Shown here: positions 23,224 through 34,183 of the stretch, piece after piece | How positions within the stretch are numbered: position 1 is the stretch's first letter | How the letters are laid out: each line of letters opens with the position of its first letter | Assembly (NCBI GenBank): GCA_002794775.1 | Contig: NBAY01000023.1 | Coordinates: 62,001-126,000 of the forward strand | DNA: 64,000 nucleotides | Reading direction: 5' to 3' | Source: Porodaedalea pini | Lineage: Eukaryota > Basidiomycota > Agaricomycetes > Hymenochaetales > Hymenochaetaceae | Notes under the pieces: model-generated | Told to the model about the DNA's origin: nothing | What the model saw: the letters and a program-made list of their open reading frames with translations, nothing else | Database searches by the model: none | Position numbers and translations under genes: made by a program

Positions 23224-24311
23224 GGAGCCCTAAACCTTTACCGGCACTGGGATCGAGATACGGAGGCGAACGGGGAGAGCAAGTCTACAGGCGCTCGTGC
23301 GATGCAAAGGACGACTGAGTGAGAGACTTTATGCGCTGCCGGATGAGCAGGTCTTCCAGAAATGCTTATATTTCGCTCGAGCTGGGAACGCCGCAGACAT
23401 CGTGGAAAAGAGCAGATACAGACTAGGTAGCTACATTACTTAACGTGCACCAAAGACGGTCCTGAGAAACGACAGGAGACTTCGGTTCGCACGTCTTCGG
23501 ACACGTCCCATCGTTAGAGCGGCGATTGATGTGCGTAGAGATCCTCAACAAAATCTGTGCATCATTGACGGCGAAGGTGATCAAGATGATACGAGTCACT
23601 TTCGAAATTACGTAGGCGGATGAATGAGATGGTGTATGCTAGAAGCTGCAGGGCGAAAACATGACCGAAGCTTCGGAGGTGGCAATGTTTTATCAGAAAG
23701 GGGCGTAGCAAGCAGAGGGAGAGCGGGAAGCTCAACTATTTCTGTCAAAGCCCCCCTGCTCCATTCCCAGGAAGACAGCTGGTTAAGCCGCACTAAAAAT
23801 AGGTTCAGTTGATCAGTGGGACGATGGGCCTTGATTCATTGTGCCTATCCAAAACGCCATTAATGTAACTGAGAAGATTTGGTAGTCCACGGGACCGAGT
23901 CACCAGTCTAACAGCGAGTCCACTGGCAGTAAATGGCATTCAGCTGCCACTGACACTTTGCACGAGCCACGCGAAAGTCGGAGGAGAAGCTTGATACTCT
24001 GCGGGGGCCAGTGAAACGGTCATCAGTAGATTGTCATAGCTGACTTCTAGTGACATTTGTTTCGCATGTTGATATATCACAAGCTCGAATCCTGATGAGA
24101 CTTCTCAGATTAATTCAGGAGGCAGACAAGGTGGAGAGTCGCAAGCAGGATGAGTACAGCCGAAAGTACTCAAGGATTGAGAAACGAGGCGAGCAAATTT
24201 CAAGAAACTCAAGAAGGCAATGAATTACATAACGAAATTACATAACGGTTTTCCCTTTGCCTGTGACTCTCGTGTTCTCCCTTGCATATGTTGTACATTA
24301 CCAGCTGAAGT
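23224..24311. other. Intergenic stretch upstream of the DUF6534 gene
   Basis: About 1.1 kb, CpG-rich near the gene start (likely the promoter side). ORFs at about 23608-23812 on both strands show no family features. Nothing else is recognised. Confidence 0.45.
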
Positions 24312-24515
24312 CCCAGCTTCGCCGGGACTTCACTTCAAATGCAGTGCTTAGATCCATCCCAGCTTCGCCAGGACTTGTTTTTTTAAATGCAATGCTTAGA
24401 TCCATCCTGACTTCGCCAGGACTTGTTTTTTTAAACACAATGCTTAGATCCATCCTGGCTTTGCCAGGACTTGTTTTTTATATGCAATGCTTAGATCTAT
24501 CCTAGCAAAGCTGAG
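24312..24515 (+). repeat. 48-bp tandem repeat array with hairpin core
   Basis: Four consecutive units of 46-48 bp, plus part of a fifth, lie at 24312, 24358, 24406 and 24454. Each contains CCYRGCTTYGCCAGGACTT and ends TGCTTAGATCYAT. The core forms a hairpin (CCTGGCTTTGCCAGG in the fourth unit). Because 48 is a multiple of three, the array is open in one frame as a 16-residue repeat, but there is no reason to think it is translated. A related single unit in opposite orientation lies at about 45690. Confidence 0.75.
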
Positions 24516-24559
24516 AATTAAGCTTAAACACAGTGCTCATAACTATTCTGGCTTTATAT

Positions 24560-25420
24560 GAATTCTATGTGCAATATATTATCTTAGTCTGTTTGAAAGA
24601 AACCTGAATTTTATTGTGACATTCTAATTACACTAAAGCCTCACTAAATACAATATTGGTTGTCACATTATCTCCTGTATTTCCTTCTGGAAAGAGATCC
24701 CTTACATTTGCTGTACTTGTACATTATAATAAGGCAACATGCAGTTGCCCATGTATAAAGACATGTGTAGTAAGTTTAATATCAACATGTACAATCCTTT
24801 TGTTCCTGTACATCTCTGCTTAACTTGCAGCTTCTACAGTTCCAGATAGCTATATTGAATATCTTTCTTCCTCAATGTTTGCTAGAATGATGCTCAGTAC
24901 TATAGGATAGGGGTCATATAGGAATGCAATGCTTAAATAAAGATTTCCCTTGCTGACCTTTTCCCTGAAGGCTCTGACTTACTTAGTCAGAGTACTGCTT
25001 TCAACCTTACATTGTGCTTCACTGCAATCTTCAGTCTGGCTGCCAGTTATGCTTCTATGTTCTCAGCTTTATGTATGATTTTATTTTTCTGAAGGACATC
25101 CATTGGAGTGAGTCCTAATACTACATAAAGGTCCTGTGCTATTTTATATGTGCAACAGGGATCTGTGTTAGTAGATTGCACACTCTTGCAAATAGTATAT
25201 GGTCATTGCTCTTTCTGTATTTTTTTCCTCTTTGGATCAATGCTATCTGCTATAGTGGGGATAATTGTTGTTCCTGGACACTCAGTCTCCTTTGACTGGT
25301 GAGATATAGTATATCTGTCCTAGTCCTGTATCTTGTATAGGTCTATTGCATAATACCCACTTTCTATATCTCTATTTAAAATAGAAAGGAAATTCCTCAT
25401 ATAATATTAGTATCATATTA
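24560..25420 (+). repeat. Diverged repeat, copy in + orientation
   Basis: Several stretches match the reverse complement of 45320-45700. Examples are CTGAATTTTATTG and CACTAAATACAATATTGGTTGT near 24609-24662 against the segment at 45420-45505, and ATTTAAAATAGAAAGGA near 25374 against 45345-45362. The associated hairpin units lie on the same side of both copies. It is an old non-coding element of unknown class. Confidence 0.5.
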
Positions 25421-25919
25421 GGATGCCTTGCATTGTATTGAAATAAAGCTGTAAGCACTGCTTTCTGATTGTATGCTTCATCATGAATTGGAAGACTGAT
25501 GAGAACACATATAAGAGGCAGAAGGAGTATTGTTGTCCCTGATAAGCTGATAAATAGAAATAAAGGTAGAAGGTATAAGAGGATACACACACTATAGTCT
25601 GTTAAATCAGTCAGATGAGCACTGAAGTTAGTTGAGAGAATGCAAAAGGAGGGAGAAAGGCCATTTTTTATTGATAGCAAAGTAGGCAAACTATTTATGC
25701 ATGATCAAGAAAGCTCAGATTAGTTGATGAGATGTGGCAATTTATACACTAAAACTCATGGGGAAGATAGCATGTTTATTTACTAATTAAATCCAAATTT
25801 TTAATGATTTTTCCGATTTTGTTCAAGTGAGAAATGAATTGTTTGAGCTGAAAGTGTATGTGGATGATTTGCATGCTGCCGCTTTGAGGGTTCTTTGGAG
25901 TTACCGCTTTGAGTGACAC

Positions 25920-26288
25920 GGCAGGAAAATCTGGGGTTTTCCATGAGGGAGGAGTATATCACAGAGTGTTTAGTGGGGCTCATATAATTTTGGCCGAAAA
26001 AGCTGTATATGGACAATGAAACTAATTATAGTCATAAGTGAGAGGATGGAGTGTGAAAAGATTTGGAACCTAAGTGCACATGACACAATAAGATCATGTG
26101 ACTACTATTTATGGAAATTAAACATCACATGTTATTAGGTTCCAAATCTTTTCACACTCCATCCTCTCGCTTATGACTATAATTAGTTTTATTGTCCATA
26201 TATAGCTTTTTCGGCCAAAATTATATGAGCCCCACTAAACACTCCATGATATACTCCTCCCTCACAGAAAACCCCAGATTTTCCTGCC
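25920..26288. mobile_element. Palindromic MITE, family P1 copy a
   Basis: A 369-bp near-perfect palindrome. The left arm starts GGCAGGAAAATCTGGGG and the right arm ends CCCCAGATTTTCCTGCC; the centre is near 26105. The outer 75 bp match the ends of the element at 44309-44814, but the inner halves of the two copies are unrelated. Both flanks carry a word related to GCTTTGAGGGTT. No exact target duplication could be set. Confidence 0.75.
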
Positions 26289-26420
26289 ATGTGATCTGTG
26301 AGTCACTGCTTTGAGGGTTTTTTTTGTGATTTGCAGGACTGCCTGAAGTGGCAGATTTACCTTTTGGAGTGCTGACTAAAAGTGGCTGTGTCGAAAGTGG
26401 CCTTCGTCAAATGTATATTA

Positions 26421-27269
26421 CAGCCATTTTCATAAGTCCTGCGACATGTGCATGTCACGTGAAGTGAGCCGCGTCAGAGCCAAAGTGTCGAAAAATTAGA
26501 ATGAATGCCTATTTTCTCTGTGAATTCTGCACAGTACCTGCTCATTAAGTACTCAAAAAAAAGGAACGGTTCTCAGGAGAAGAAATATGTAAAATAGGGA
26601 GAAATAAATTAACTGTGTAGGTGTGTGGAGATCAAACAAGTGCAGCTGGTCTGTTCTCTCACCCATTTCCACTGAGATTCAAAAATTATGGCTCCCCTAC
26701 ATCTACCTATAAAATTCTTTCCTGTGTCTGTAAATTAAGTGTATGACTATACCAACATCTCCTGCAAGTTTGAAGCCAATCCATTCAGTATTCATGGTGC
26801 AGCAGCAAGATTTGTGTTTTACTCTGCAAGACCTGTTGTGAGAAAAGGAGGGTGGAAAGAGCTTGAAGTGGAACACAAATCTTGCTGCTGGACCATGAAT
26901 ACTGAATGGATTGGCTTCAAACTTGCAGGAGATGTTGATATAGTCATATACTTAATTTACAGACACAGGAAAGAATTTTATAGGTAGATTTAGGGGAGCC
27001 ATAATTTTTGAATCTCGGTGGAAATGGGTGAGAGAACAGACCAGCTGCACTTGTTTGATCTCCACCCACCTACACAGTCAATTTATTGCTCCATATTTTA
27101 CATATTTCTTCTCCTGAGAACCGTTCCTTTTTTTTGAGTACTTAATGAGCAGGTACTGTGCAGAATTCACAGAGAAAATAGGCATTCATTCTAATTTTTT
27201 GACACTTTGGCTCTGACGCGGCTCATTTCACGTGACATGCACGTGTCGCAGGACTTATGAAAAAGGCTG
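26421..27269. mobile_element. Palindromic TA-flanked MITE, family P2 copy 1
   Basis: An 849-bp imperfect palindrome with ends CAGCCATTTTCATAAGTCC and the matching inverted end, flanked by TA (26419-26420 and 27270-27271). The TA target is established by copy 2, whose empty site is preserved in a paralogous segment. The central part reads as an ORF on either strand because of the symmetry and is not a gene. TA target choice suggests mobilisation by a Tc1/mariner-type transposase, none of which is in this window. Confidence 0.85.
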
Positions 27270-27459
27270 TAAGATGCAATTCTTTCGATCTTTAAAATTA
27301 CACCGATAAAGCCGCGCAATCAACAATTAATTCCTCATCATGTCAATGGCCCACTGACCAAAGGCTAGGCGGTGGAGTGCACACCCTCATGCGCGGGTTT
27401 CTAACAGAGAGTAAGAGACACTTAAGGATCCCGCTCGAAAATTCATCGGCAAATGGCCT

Positions 27460-27737
27460 TTAATGGCTACGCACCGCCTTCATGTCCAACACACGCGCGA
27501 GCGCGTCGAACTCGGCATCCGTAGGGCGTTTCTTCCCCGTACACACTGCAACGCCCGAACGACAGACGTCAGCCACAAATTACACTATGTATTCAGCGAG
27601 ACAGGCACTGGCAGGATGCACGCACCATCGATAACGTGCTGCTCGTTTTCACCGAGCGCAGTAGCGATCTGCGAGTAGGACAGGCCCTTCCTATCCTTCG
27701 CGGCGGCGAGCGCGGAGCAGGTTGGGTCGGGGGCCAT
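27460..27737 (-). pseudogene. Cyanate hydratase (cyanase) N-terminal fragment
   Basis: Exon 1 (ATG at 27737) reads TCSALAAAKDRKGLSYSQIA, then ALGENEQHVID. After an intron of about 60 bp the frame continues CTGKKRPTDAEFDALARVLD and stops at 27460. This is the N-terminal helical (helix-turn-helix-like) domain of cyanase, which detoxifies cyanate with bicarbonate. The catalytic C-terminal domain (Arg, Glu, Ser site) is absent: the MITE at 26421-27269 begins about 190 bp further on and no cyanase sequence was found beyond it. A badly eroded second copy is at 31798-31940. The family call is from remembered N-terminal motifs. Confidence 0.65.
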
Positions 27738-28801
27738 GGTCACTGGTCGTCTTGAGCGTGCTGACAGCTGGGAGGTTGGATGGGGATGCGAGAGACTGCG
27801 GAACACTGTCAGAACTTCCCATGCACTTATATCCGCGCGGCTAGGCGCCTTCCCGAACTCCAGCCCCTATTTTTGATACCTTGATCATGATCATGATAAG
27901 CATCGTCCATAGGTTACAATGGTAAGCTCTTCATTATAATGCACATCCTGCGCTGATTGTGATCTTGCGTCGCCCACAATACAGTTCAGCGCTTTGATTA
28001 TCGCTTCATTTATTCTAAATTTATGATGTCGGGTCGTGCAGGTGTTCGATTTACTTTAATCGCAGAATCAGGAGCCCCGCTCTCTGTGAACTTGCCTCTT
28101 GCCCCGGCTAGTTTGACGTAGAACCTGTGAGTGCTGTACCCATCGGTGGAAGACACGAGCGCTAGAAATCTCATCTCAGAGAACTTGGTCTCCACATTCC
28201 ACGAACCCTTGATTCATAGATTCTGAGTGTCGTCAGGGAAGAGTACGTCGGCATCATCCTTCATTGACGCTCACTGCTAACAATCCACGAGAAAGGCAAA
28301 CTGAAACGAAGCTGGCTTTGTTCAGAAAAAGTTCGGTTTAAATTTATTTTATTGAGCGAAGGGGGTTTTCAACCGAGCAGTGAAATGCGGTCCTGCAAAG
28401 GCACACATACTATTGCATGCTGTCCGAATTAAACTTCTCTACGGGCACCATCCTTACGCTGCCGACGCTTTCAAACCTCATTGGTGTAGCTATGATGGAA
28501 CAGTTCTGCCTTGTGACGTGTCTTTTTCAACTCTCGCACGATGTCCACGAGCTCGCTGCTTGTTGATCCGGAAGTAGTCCTGTGCGTGAAGTGTACACAC
28601 AAATTCAAAACATCCACAGGAGCCTCTCTTGCGTTTACGACACCAGAGAATCGAACAGGGAACAAAACTACACCGGCAACATGCGTAAGCCAACACAGTG
28701 AAGTACTTTACTACATCAAAATTGCTTTGTCGTCCGACCTTGTCTACTCGCAAGGCGTAACAAAATAAATCAAAGCTAGTATAACATACAGATTTGTTTA
28801 G
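27738..28801. other. Segment A spacer with short conserved blocks
   Basis: No gene is confirmed. Minus-strand frames at about 28195-28010 (MRFLALVSSTDGYSTHRFYV) and 28665-28471 look protein-like and are repeated, eroded, at about 32300-32760 in segment B. They may be exons of a lost gene lying between the cyanase fragment and the gene at 28802-30399. I do not recognise the product. Confidence 0.4.
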
Positions 28802-30399
28802 CTAGCTGATCTCCAACTTCGGTGGGTCCCGTTTCTCTTCGAACGTGCCTATACCATACCCAACGTAATACTGAGTGCCTACCTTTGAACCCTTCTTACA
28901 GCCATTTTCATAAGTCCTGCGACACGTGCATGTCACGTGAAGTGAGCCGCGTCAGAGCCAAAATGTCGAAAAATTAGAGTAAATGTTGATTTTCTCTGTA
29001 AATTCTGCACAGTACCTGCTCATTAAGTACTCAAAAAAAAGGCACGGTTCTCAGGAGAAGAAATATGTAAAATATGGAGCAATACATTGATTGTGTAGGT
29101 GGGTAGAGATCAAACAAGTGCAGCCAGTCTGTTCTCTCATACATTTCCACTGAGATTCAAAAATTATGGCTCCCCTAAATCTACCTATAAAATTCTTTCC
29201 TGTGTCTGTAAATTAAGTATATGATTATACCAACAGCCCCTGCAAGTTTGAAGCCAATCCATTCAGTATTCATGGTGCAGCAGCAAGATTTGTGTTCTAC
29301 TCTGCAAGACCTGTTGTAAGAAAAGGAGGGTGGAAAGAGCTTGAAGTGGGACACAAATCTTGCTGCTGGACCATGAATACTGAATGGATTGGCTTCAAAC
29401 TTGCAGGAGATGTTGATATAGTCATATACTTAATTTACAGACACAGGAAAGAATTTTATAGGTAGATTTAGGGGAGCCATAATTTTTGAATCTCGGTGGA
29501 AATGGGTGAGAGAACAGACCAGCTGCACTTGTTTGATCTCCACCCACCTACACAATCAATTTATTGCTCCCTATTTTACATATTTCTTCTCCTGAGAACC
29601 GTTCCTTTTTTTTGAGTACCTAATGAGCAGGTACTGTGCAGAATTTACAGAGAAAATAGGCATTCATTCTAATTTTTTGACACTTTGGCTCTGACGTGGC
29701 TCATTTCATGTGACATGCACGTGTCACAGGACTTATGAAAAAGGCTGTAAAAGAGTCGAGTTCCTGCAGGCTTTGCTTGACATCATCGCTATGGTCAAAC
29801 CATTTCAAGGCTATCATGTCAGACAAGATGCATTTCACCCAGTGCAGGCACCCGCCCATCTTCTCATCATACCGATACCTGTTGTAATGCTTTTCAGTGA
29901 ACAGGGCAAACATGGCTTTCACCATGATTCGTTTGCTTGTAATGATCGGGAATGTGAACCGCGTTTCCTGTGGAGCGCTTTCTTCGAATATATATTTCTC
30001 TTCTGAGATCCTGTGAATATGTATGTTACTAGGGCAAGCAATGCATGCTGTACAATGGTGTACGCACTCCACAAGTATCGGAACATCATATTTGCCATTG
30101 TTAGCTTCGACATCTTCCCTAACGAACCCATTTTCTATATGTATAAGCCTTTTCCGTTGATCATCCTTGTTCTGAACTTCATTGCGTTTGCATTCCACAA
30201 CAAGTCTCCAATGTAATAATTTCCTTCCTGTCCTCTTGCTAACATAAGGTTCACCAGGAGGGAGAAATCCAACAACATGTATGTTCACAATATAGTAGTT
30301 CTTGCAGAGGTCCTCTTTCAAGTCTATTGGACCATTTCCTGTCTCTGGATTATGTATATAAATGCCATACCAGCTGGGTTTTTCTGCTTTGTCACTCAT
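28802..30399 (-). pseudogene. Unrecognised 248-residue protein gene, split by a MITE
   Basis: The start MSDKAEKPSWYGIYI lies at 30399. The frame runs to LKWFDHSDDVKQSLQELDSF, where the 849-bp MITE at 28899-29747 interrupts it. On the far side it continues KKGSKVGTQYYVGYGIGTFE and stops at 28802. Removing the MITE and one TA restores a single uninterrupted frame, and the second copy at 32945-33685 has no MITE at this point. Features are PPGEPYVSKRTGRKLLHWRL, a Cys/His patch (HHCTACIACP), and a C-terminal block with NRYRYDEKMGGCLHWVK. The last block weakly recalls the fungal DUF7770 family, from memory and at low confidence. Confidence 0.6.
28899..29747. mobile_element. Palindromic TA-flanked MITE, family P2 copy 2, inside a gene
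   Basis: 849 bp, ends CAGCC...GGCTG, with TA at 28897-28898 and 29748-29749. In segment B the uninterrupted sequence (CCCTTCTTAAAAGAGTCG near 33035) shows exactly one TA at the insertion point. This proves the TA target duplication and the element limits. Confidence 0.9.
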
Positions 30400-30952
30400 G
30401 TTAAAAACTCAATTGAAAAGGATGCTACAAGAGTGGTAACAGGAGCAAGAGTAATAATGTGAGCAAAAGCAAGTCAGAAAGAGCTGCTTCAATGTATGTA
30501 ATACCTTTGTTACTTGGCATGTGCTTGGTTGGAGGTTCAAAAGGGACCTAAGGTCTGACTATTTTGCAGTCTCTGGCAGCTGGTGTCAATCTTCATATAC
30601 CAGTTTCATGGGTTACAGTGACAAGGGGCTAGCTTTGCTCTGCACCTATGGTCACAGTTAAGTTATTAAGAATATAAAAGGCTTTATGATGGAAGTAAAT
30701 TAAGTTGTAGCAAATTTGGACAGTAGATTTAGCTTCTTGGATTTTATTTAGTTTTCTCCTTCAGGTAGCTAAATTGAATCTTGGTTTGCAACTTTTCAAC
30801 TGTTGCCAAACAATCCAACTTAGTCTGGCAAGTATTTCTGCTTTGCACTGGTTGAGATGGAGAACAATGCCTTTAGGAGAGTGTCATCACCAAGGAGGAT
30901 TACCTCTTCAAATGCAATGTATGCTTTTATAGCAGTCTTAAGCTATAAAAGT
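30400..30952. other. Segment A, upstream of the split gene
   Basis: Non-coding. It matches 33700-33967 and continues into 38281-38325, the two sides of the Harbinger insertion. It therefore holds the empty site for that element near 30728-30733 (GATTTAGC). Confidence 0.65.
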
Positions 30953-30954
30953 TA

Positions 30955-31797
30955 CAGCCTTTTTCATAAGTCCTGCGACATGTGCATGTCATGTGAAATG
31001 AGCCACAGAGCCAAAGTGTCAAAAAATTAGAATGAATGCCTATTTTCTCTGTGAACTCTGCACAGTGCCTGCTCATTATGTACTCAAAAAAAAGGCACGG
31101 TTCTCAGGAGAAGAAATATGTAAAATAGGGAGAAATAAATTAACTGTGTAGGTGTGTGGAGATCAAACAAGTGCAGCTGGTCTGTTCTCTCACCCATTTC
31201 CACTGAGATTCAAAAATTATGGCTCCCCTACATCTACCTGTAAAATTCTTTCCTGTGTCTGTAAATTAAGTGTATGACTATACCAACATCTCCTGCAAGT
31301 TTGAAGCCAATATATTTAGTATTCATGGTGCAGCAGCAAGATTTGTGTTTTACTCTGCAAGACCTGTTGTGAGAAAAGGAGGGTGGAAAGAGCTTGAAGT
31401 GGAACACAAATCTTGCTGCTGGACCATGAATACTGAATGGATTGGCTTCAAACTTGCAGGAGATGTTGGTATAGTCATACACTTAATTTACAGACACAGG
31501 AAAGAATTTTATAGGTAGATGTAGGGGAGCCATAATTTTTGAATCTCGGTGGAAATGGGTGAGAGAACAGACCAGCTGCACTTGTTTGATCTCCACACAC
31601 CTACACAGTTAATTTATTTCTCCCTATTTTACATATTTCTTCTCCTGAGAACCGTGCCTTTTTTTTGAGTACTTAATGAGCAGGCACTGTGCAGAATTCA
31701 CAGAGAAAATAGGCATTCATTCTAATTTTTTGACACTTTGGCTCTGCGGCTCATTTCACATGACATGCACATGTCGCAGGACTTATGAAAAAGGCTG
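30955..31797. mobile_element. Palindromic TA-flanked MITE, family P2 copy 3
   Basis: 843 bp, CAGCC...GGCTG ends, flanked by TA at 30953-30954 and 31798-31799. It resembles copy 1 more than copy 2. Like copy 1, it sits directly at the left edge of one copy of the cyanase-bearing segment. Confidence 0.85.
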
Positions 31798-33967
31798 TAA
31801 TGATCCTGACTGCACTGCAGAACTAACTTTGAATTATGTTCAGGCTGCTCATCTTCACAGAGTGCAAAGGCGATCTGCAAGTAGGGGGAGCTCTTGTTTG
31901 TCACAGCAGTGAGAGCAGAGCAGGTTGGGTCGCAGGCCATGATTGCTGGTCACCTCAATCCTTGGGAGATCGGATGGGATGCGAGGGAATGAAGGACACT
32001 GACAAGACTTCCACCAGCATGCACTTATATCCACACAGCTATGCACCTTCTAGAGCTTCAGTCCCTATTCCTGATTATGTCATTTGCAGGTTTCCAATGG
32101 TAAGCTCCCTATTGTGACGCACACCCTGCACTGATTTGATCTTGCAATACCCACAATACATTTCAGTGCTTTGATTATCGCTTCGTCTCTTCCAAATTCA
32201 TAATGTTTGGCCGTGTAGGTTGTTTGATGTATTTAATTGCAGAACCAGGAGTCTCACTCCTACCTGGCTAGCTTGACTTAGAACCTGTGAGTGCTGTACC
32301 CATCAGTGGAATCTATGAGTGCTGGAAATTTCATCTCAGAGAACTTGGTCTCCACACTTCACGAACCCTTGATTCATATATTCTGAGTATCATCAAGGGA
32401 GAGTACGTCAGCACAATCCTTCATTGACGCTCATTGCTAATTATCCACAAGAAAGGCAAACTAAAATGAGGCTGACTTTTGTCAGAAAAAGTTCAGTTTG
32501 AAATTATTTTTTGAGCAAAGGGAGTTTTCAACCGAGCAATTTGATGCAGTCCTGCAAAGGCACATATACTATTGCATGCTGTCCAAATTAAACTTCTCTA
32601 CGGGCACCATCTCTATGCTGCCGACACTTTCAAACCTCATTGGTGTAGCTATGATGGGACAGTTCCGCCTCATACGTGTCTTGTTCAACTCTCACATGAT
32701 GTCCACAAGCTTGCTGCCTGTTGATCCAGAAGTGGTCTGTACATGAAGTGTACGTACAAAATCAAAACATCCACAGGAGCCTCTCTTGCATTTGTGACAC
32801 CAGAGAGTTGAACAGGGAACAAACTACGCAATGCAGAGTACTTTACTACATCAAAGTTGCTTTGTCATCTGACCTTGTCTACAAGCCAACTCGTAAGGCA
32901 TAACAAAGTAAATCAAAGCTAGTATAACATCCTAATTTGTTTAGCTAACTGATCTCCAACTTCGGTGGCCCCCGTTTCTTTTCGAATGTACCTATACCAT
33001 ACCTAATGTAATACTGAGTACCTACCTTTGAACCCTTCTTAAAAGAGTCGAGTTCCTGCAGGCTTTGCTTGACATCATCGCTATGGTCAAACCATTTCAA
33101 GGCTATCATGTCAGACAAGATGCATTTCACCCAATACAAGCACCCATTGCCATTTTCATCATACTGATACCTGTTATAACCCTTTTCATTGAATAGATCA
33201 AACAAGTCTTTTGCCGTGATTTGTTTACTTTTAGTGATAGGGAATGTAAACTTTGTTTGGGCATTTCTGTGGGATGGACGTGTTGTTTCCGAGATCCTGT
33301 GAGCTTATTTATTATTTGGGCAAGTAATACATGTACAGTGATGTATGTACCTCATATGTATTGGAACATCACATTTGCCATTGTTAGCTACAATATCTTC
33401 TTTCGTGATATGGTTGTTTATCTGTATAAGCTGGTTCCATACATTATTATCGCTCTTGTGCTTGCAATCCACAACAAGATTCCAATGTAATAATATCCTT
33501 TTGGTCCTCTTGCTAATATGAGGCTCACCAGGAGGAGGAAATCCAGAAACATGTATGTTCTGAATTTCGTAGTTCTCGGAAAGTTCCTTTTTCAAATCTA
33601 TCGGACCGTTACCTCTGTCTAGAGGATCTATGACAGCATCATTCCATCTCGGTTTTGCTGCTTTTTTCACCCACATTGAAAACATGACTGAAATATGCTA
33701 TAGTAGTGACAACATGAGTAAAAGCAGCTGCTTCAGCGCATATAATACCTCTGTTCCTTGACTTGTGTTTGGCTGGAGCCTGAAACGGGACTAAAGGTTT
33801 GACTGTTTTGCAACCTCTAGCAGCCGGAGTCAGTCTTTATGTACCTATTCCCATGAGTTACAGTGACGAAGAGCTAGGTTTGCTCTGCACCTATGGTCAC
33901 AGATTAGAATATAAAAGGCTTTATAATGAAAGCAAATTAAGTGGTTGCAAACTGGGACAATAAATTA
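31798..33967 (-). pseudogene. Segment B: eroded duplicate of segment A (cyanase fragment plus unknown gene)
   Basis: This is a second copy of 27.6-30.7 kb. Near 31940-31840 the frame ACDPTCSALTAV is a ruined cyanase start. Near 33685-33305 and 33205-32945 lie pieces of the 248-residue protein (PPGEPHISKRTKR, then NRYQYDENGNGCLYWVK and KKGSKVGTQYYIRYGIGTFE), now in more than one frame. Many CpG sites of segment A are TG or CA here, for example TATCCGCGCGGCTAGGCGCC in A against TATCCACACAGCTATGCACC in B. The copy continues beyond the Harbinger element to about 38325. Confidence 0.65.
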
Positions 33968-34183
33968 GGGTGTGTTCGGCTGCAATTTCTCGTGCGATCG
34001 TGATCTCGCTCTATCGCGATTTGCACAGGTCACAAATCGCGATAGAGCAAGAGATACAGCTGCACCGAACACCCCAGAATCTGTTTTTGTGATAGAGTAG
34101 TTTTTCGTTGTAGTACAAATTAAATTTATCTTTCACATATTGTGCCGCCCTTCTGCTCGCCCTTCTGCCCCGGCTGCCCTAGC

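Noticed and set aside
24257..24505. ORF with 16-residue repeats
   Set aside because: It is simply the 48-bp tandem array read in an open frame; there is no conserved start context or non-repeat domain.
26739..26987. 82-residue ORF inside the P2 MITE (also at 31270-31518 and its mirror on the minus strand)
   Set aside because: The ORF exists on both strands because the element is palindromic, the reading differs among copies, and it has no family features.
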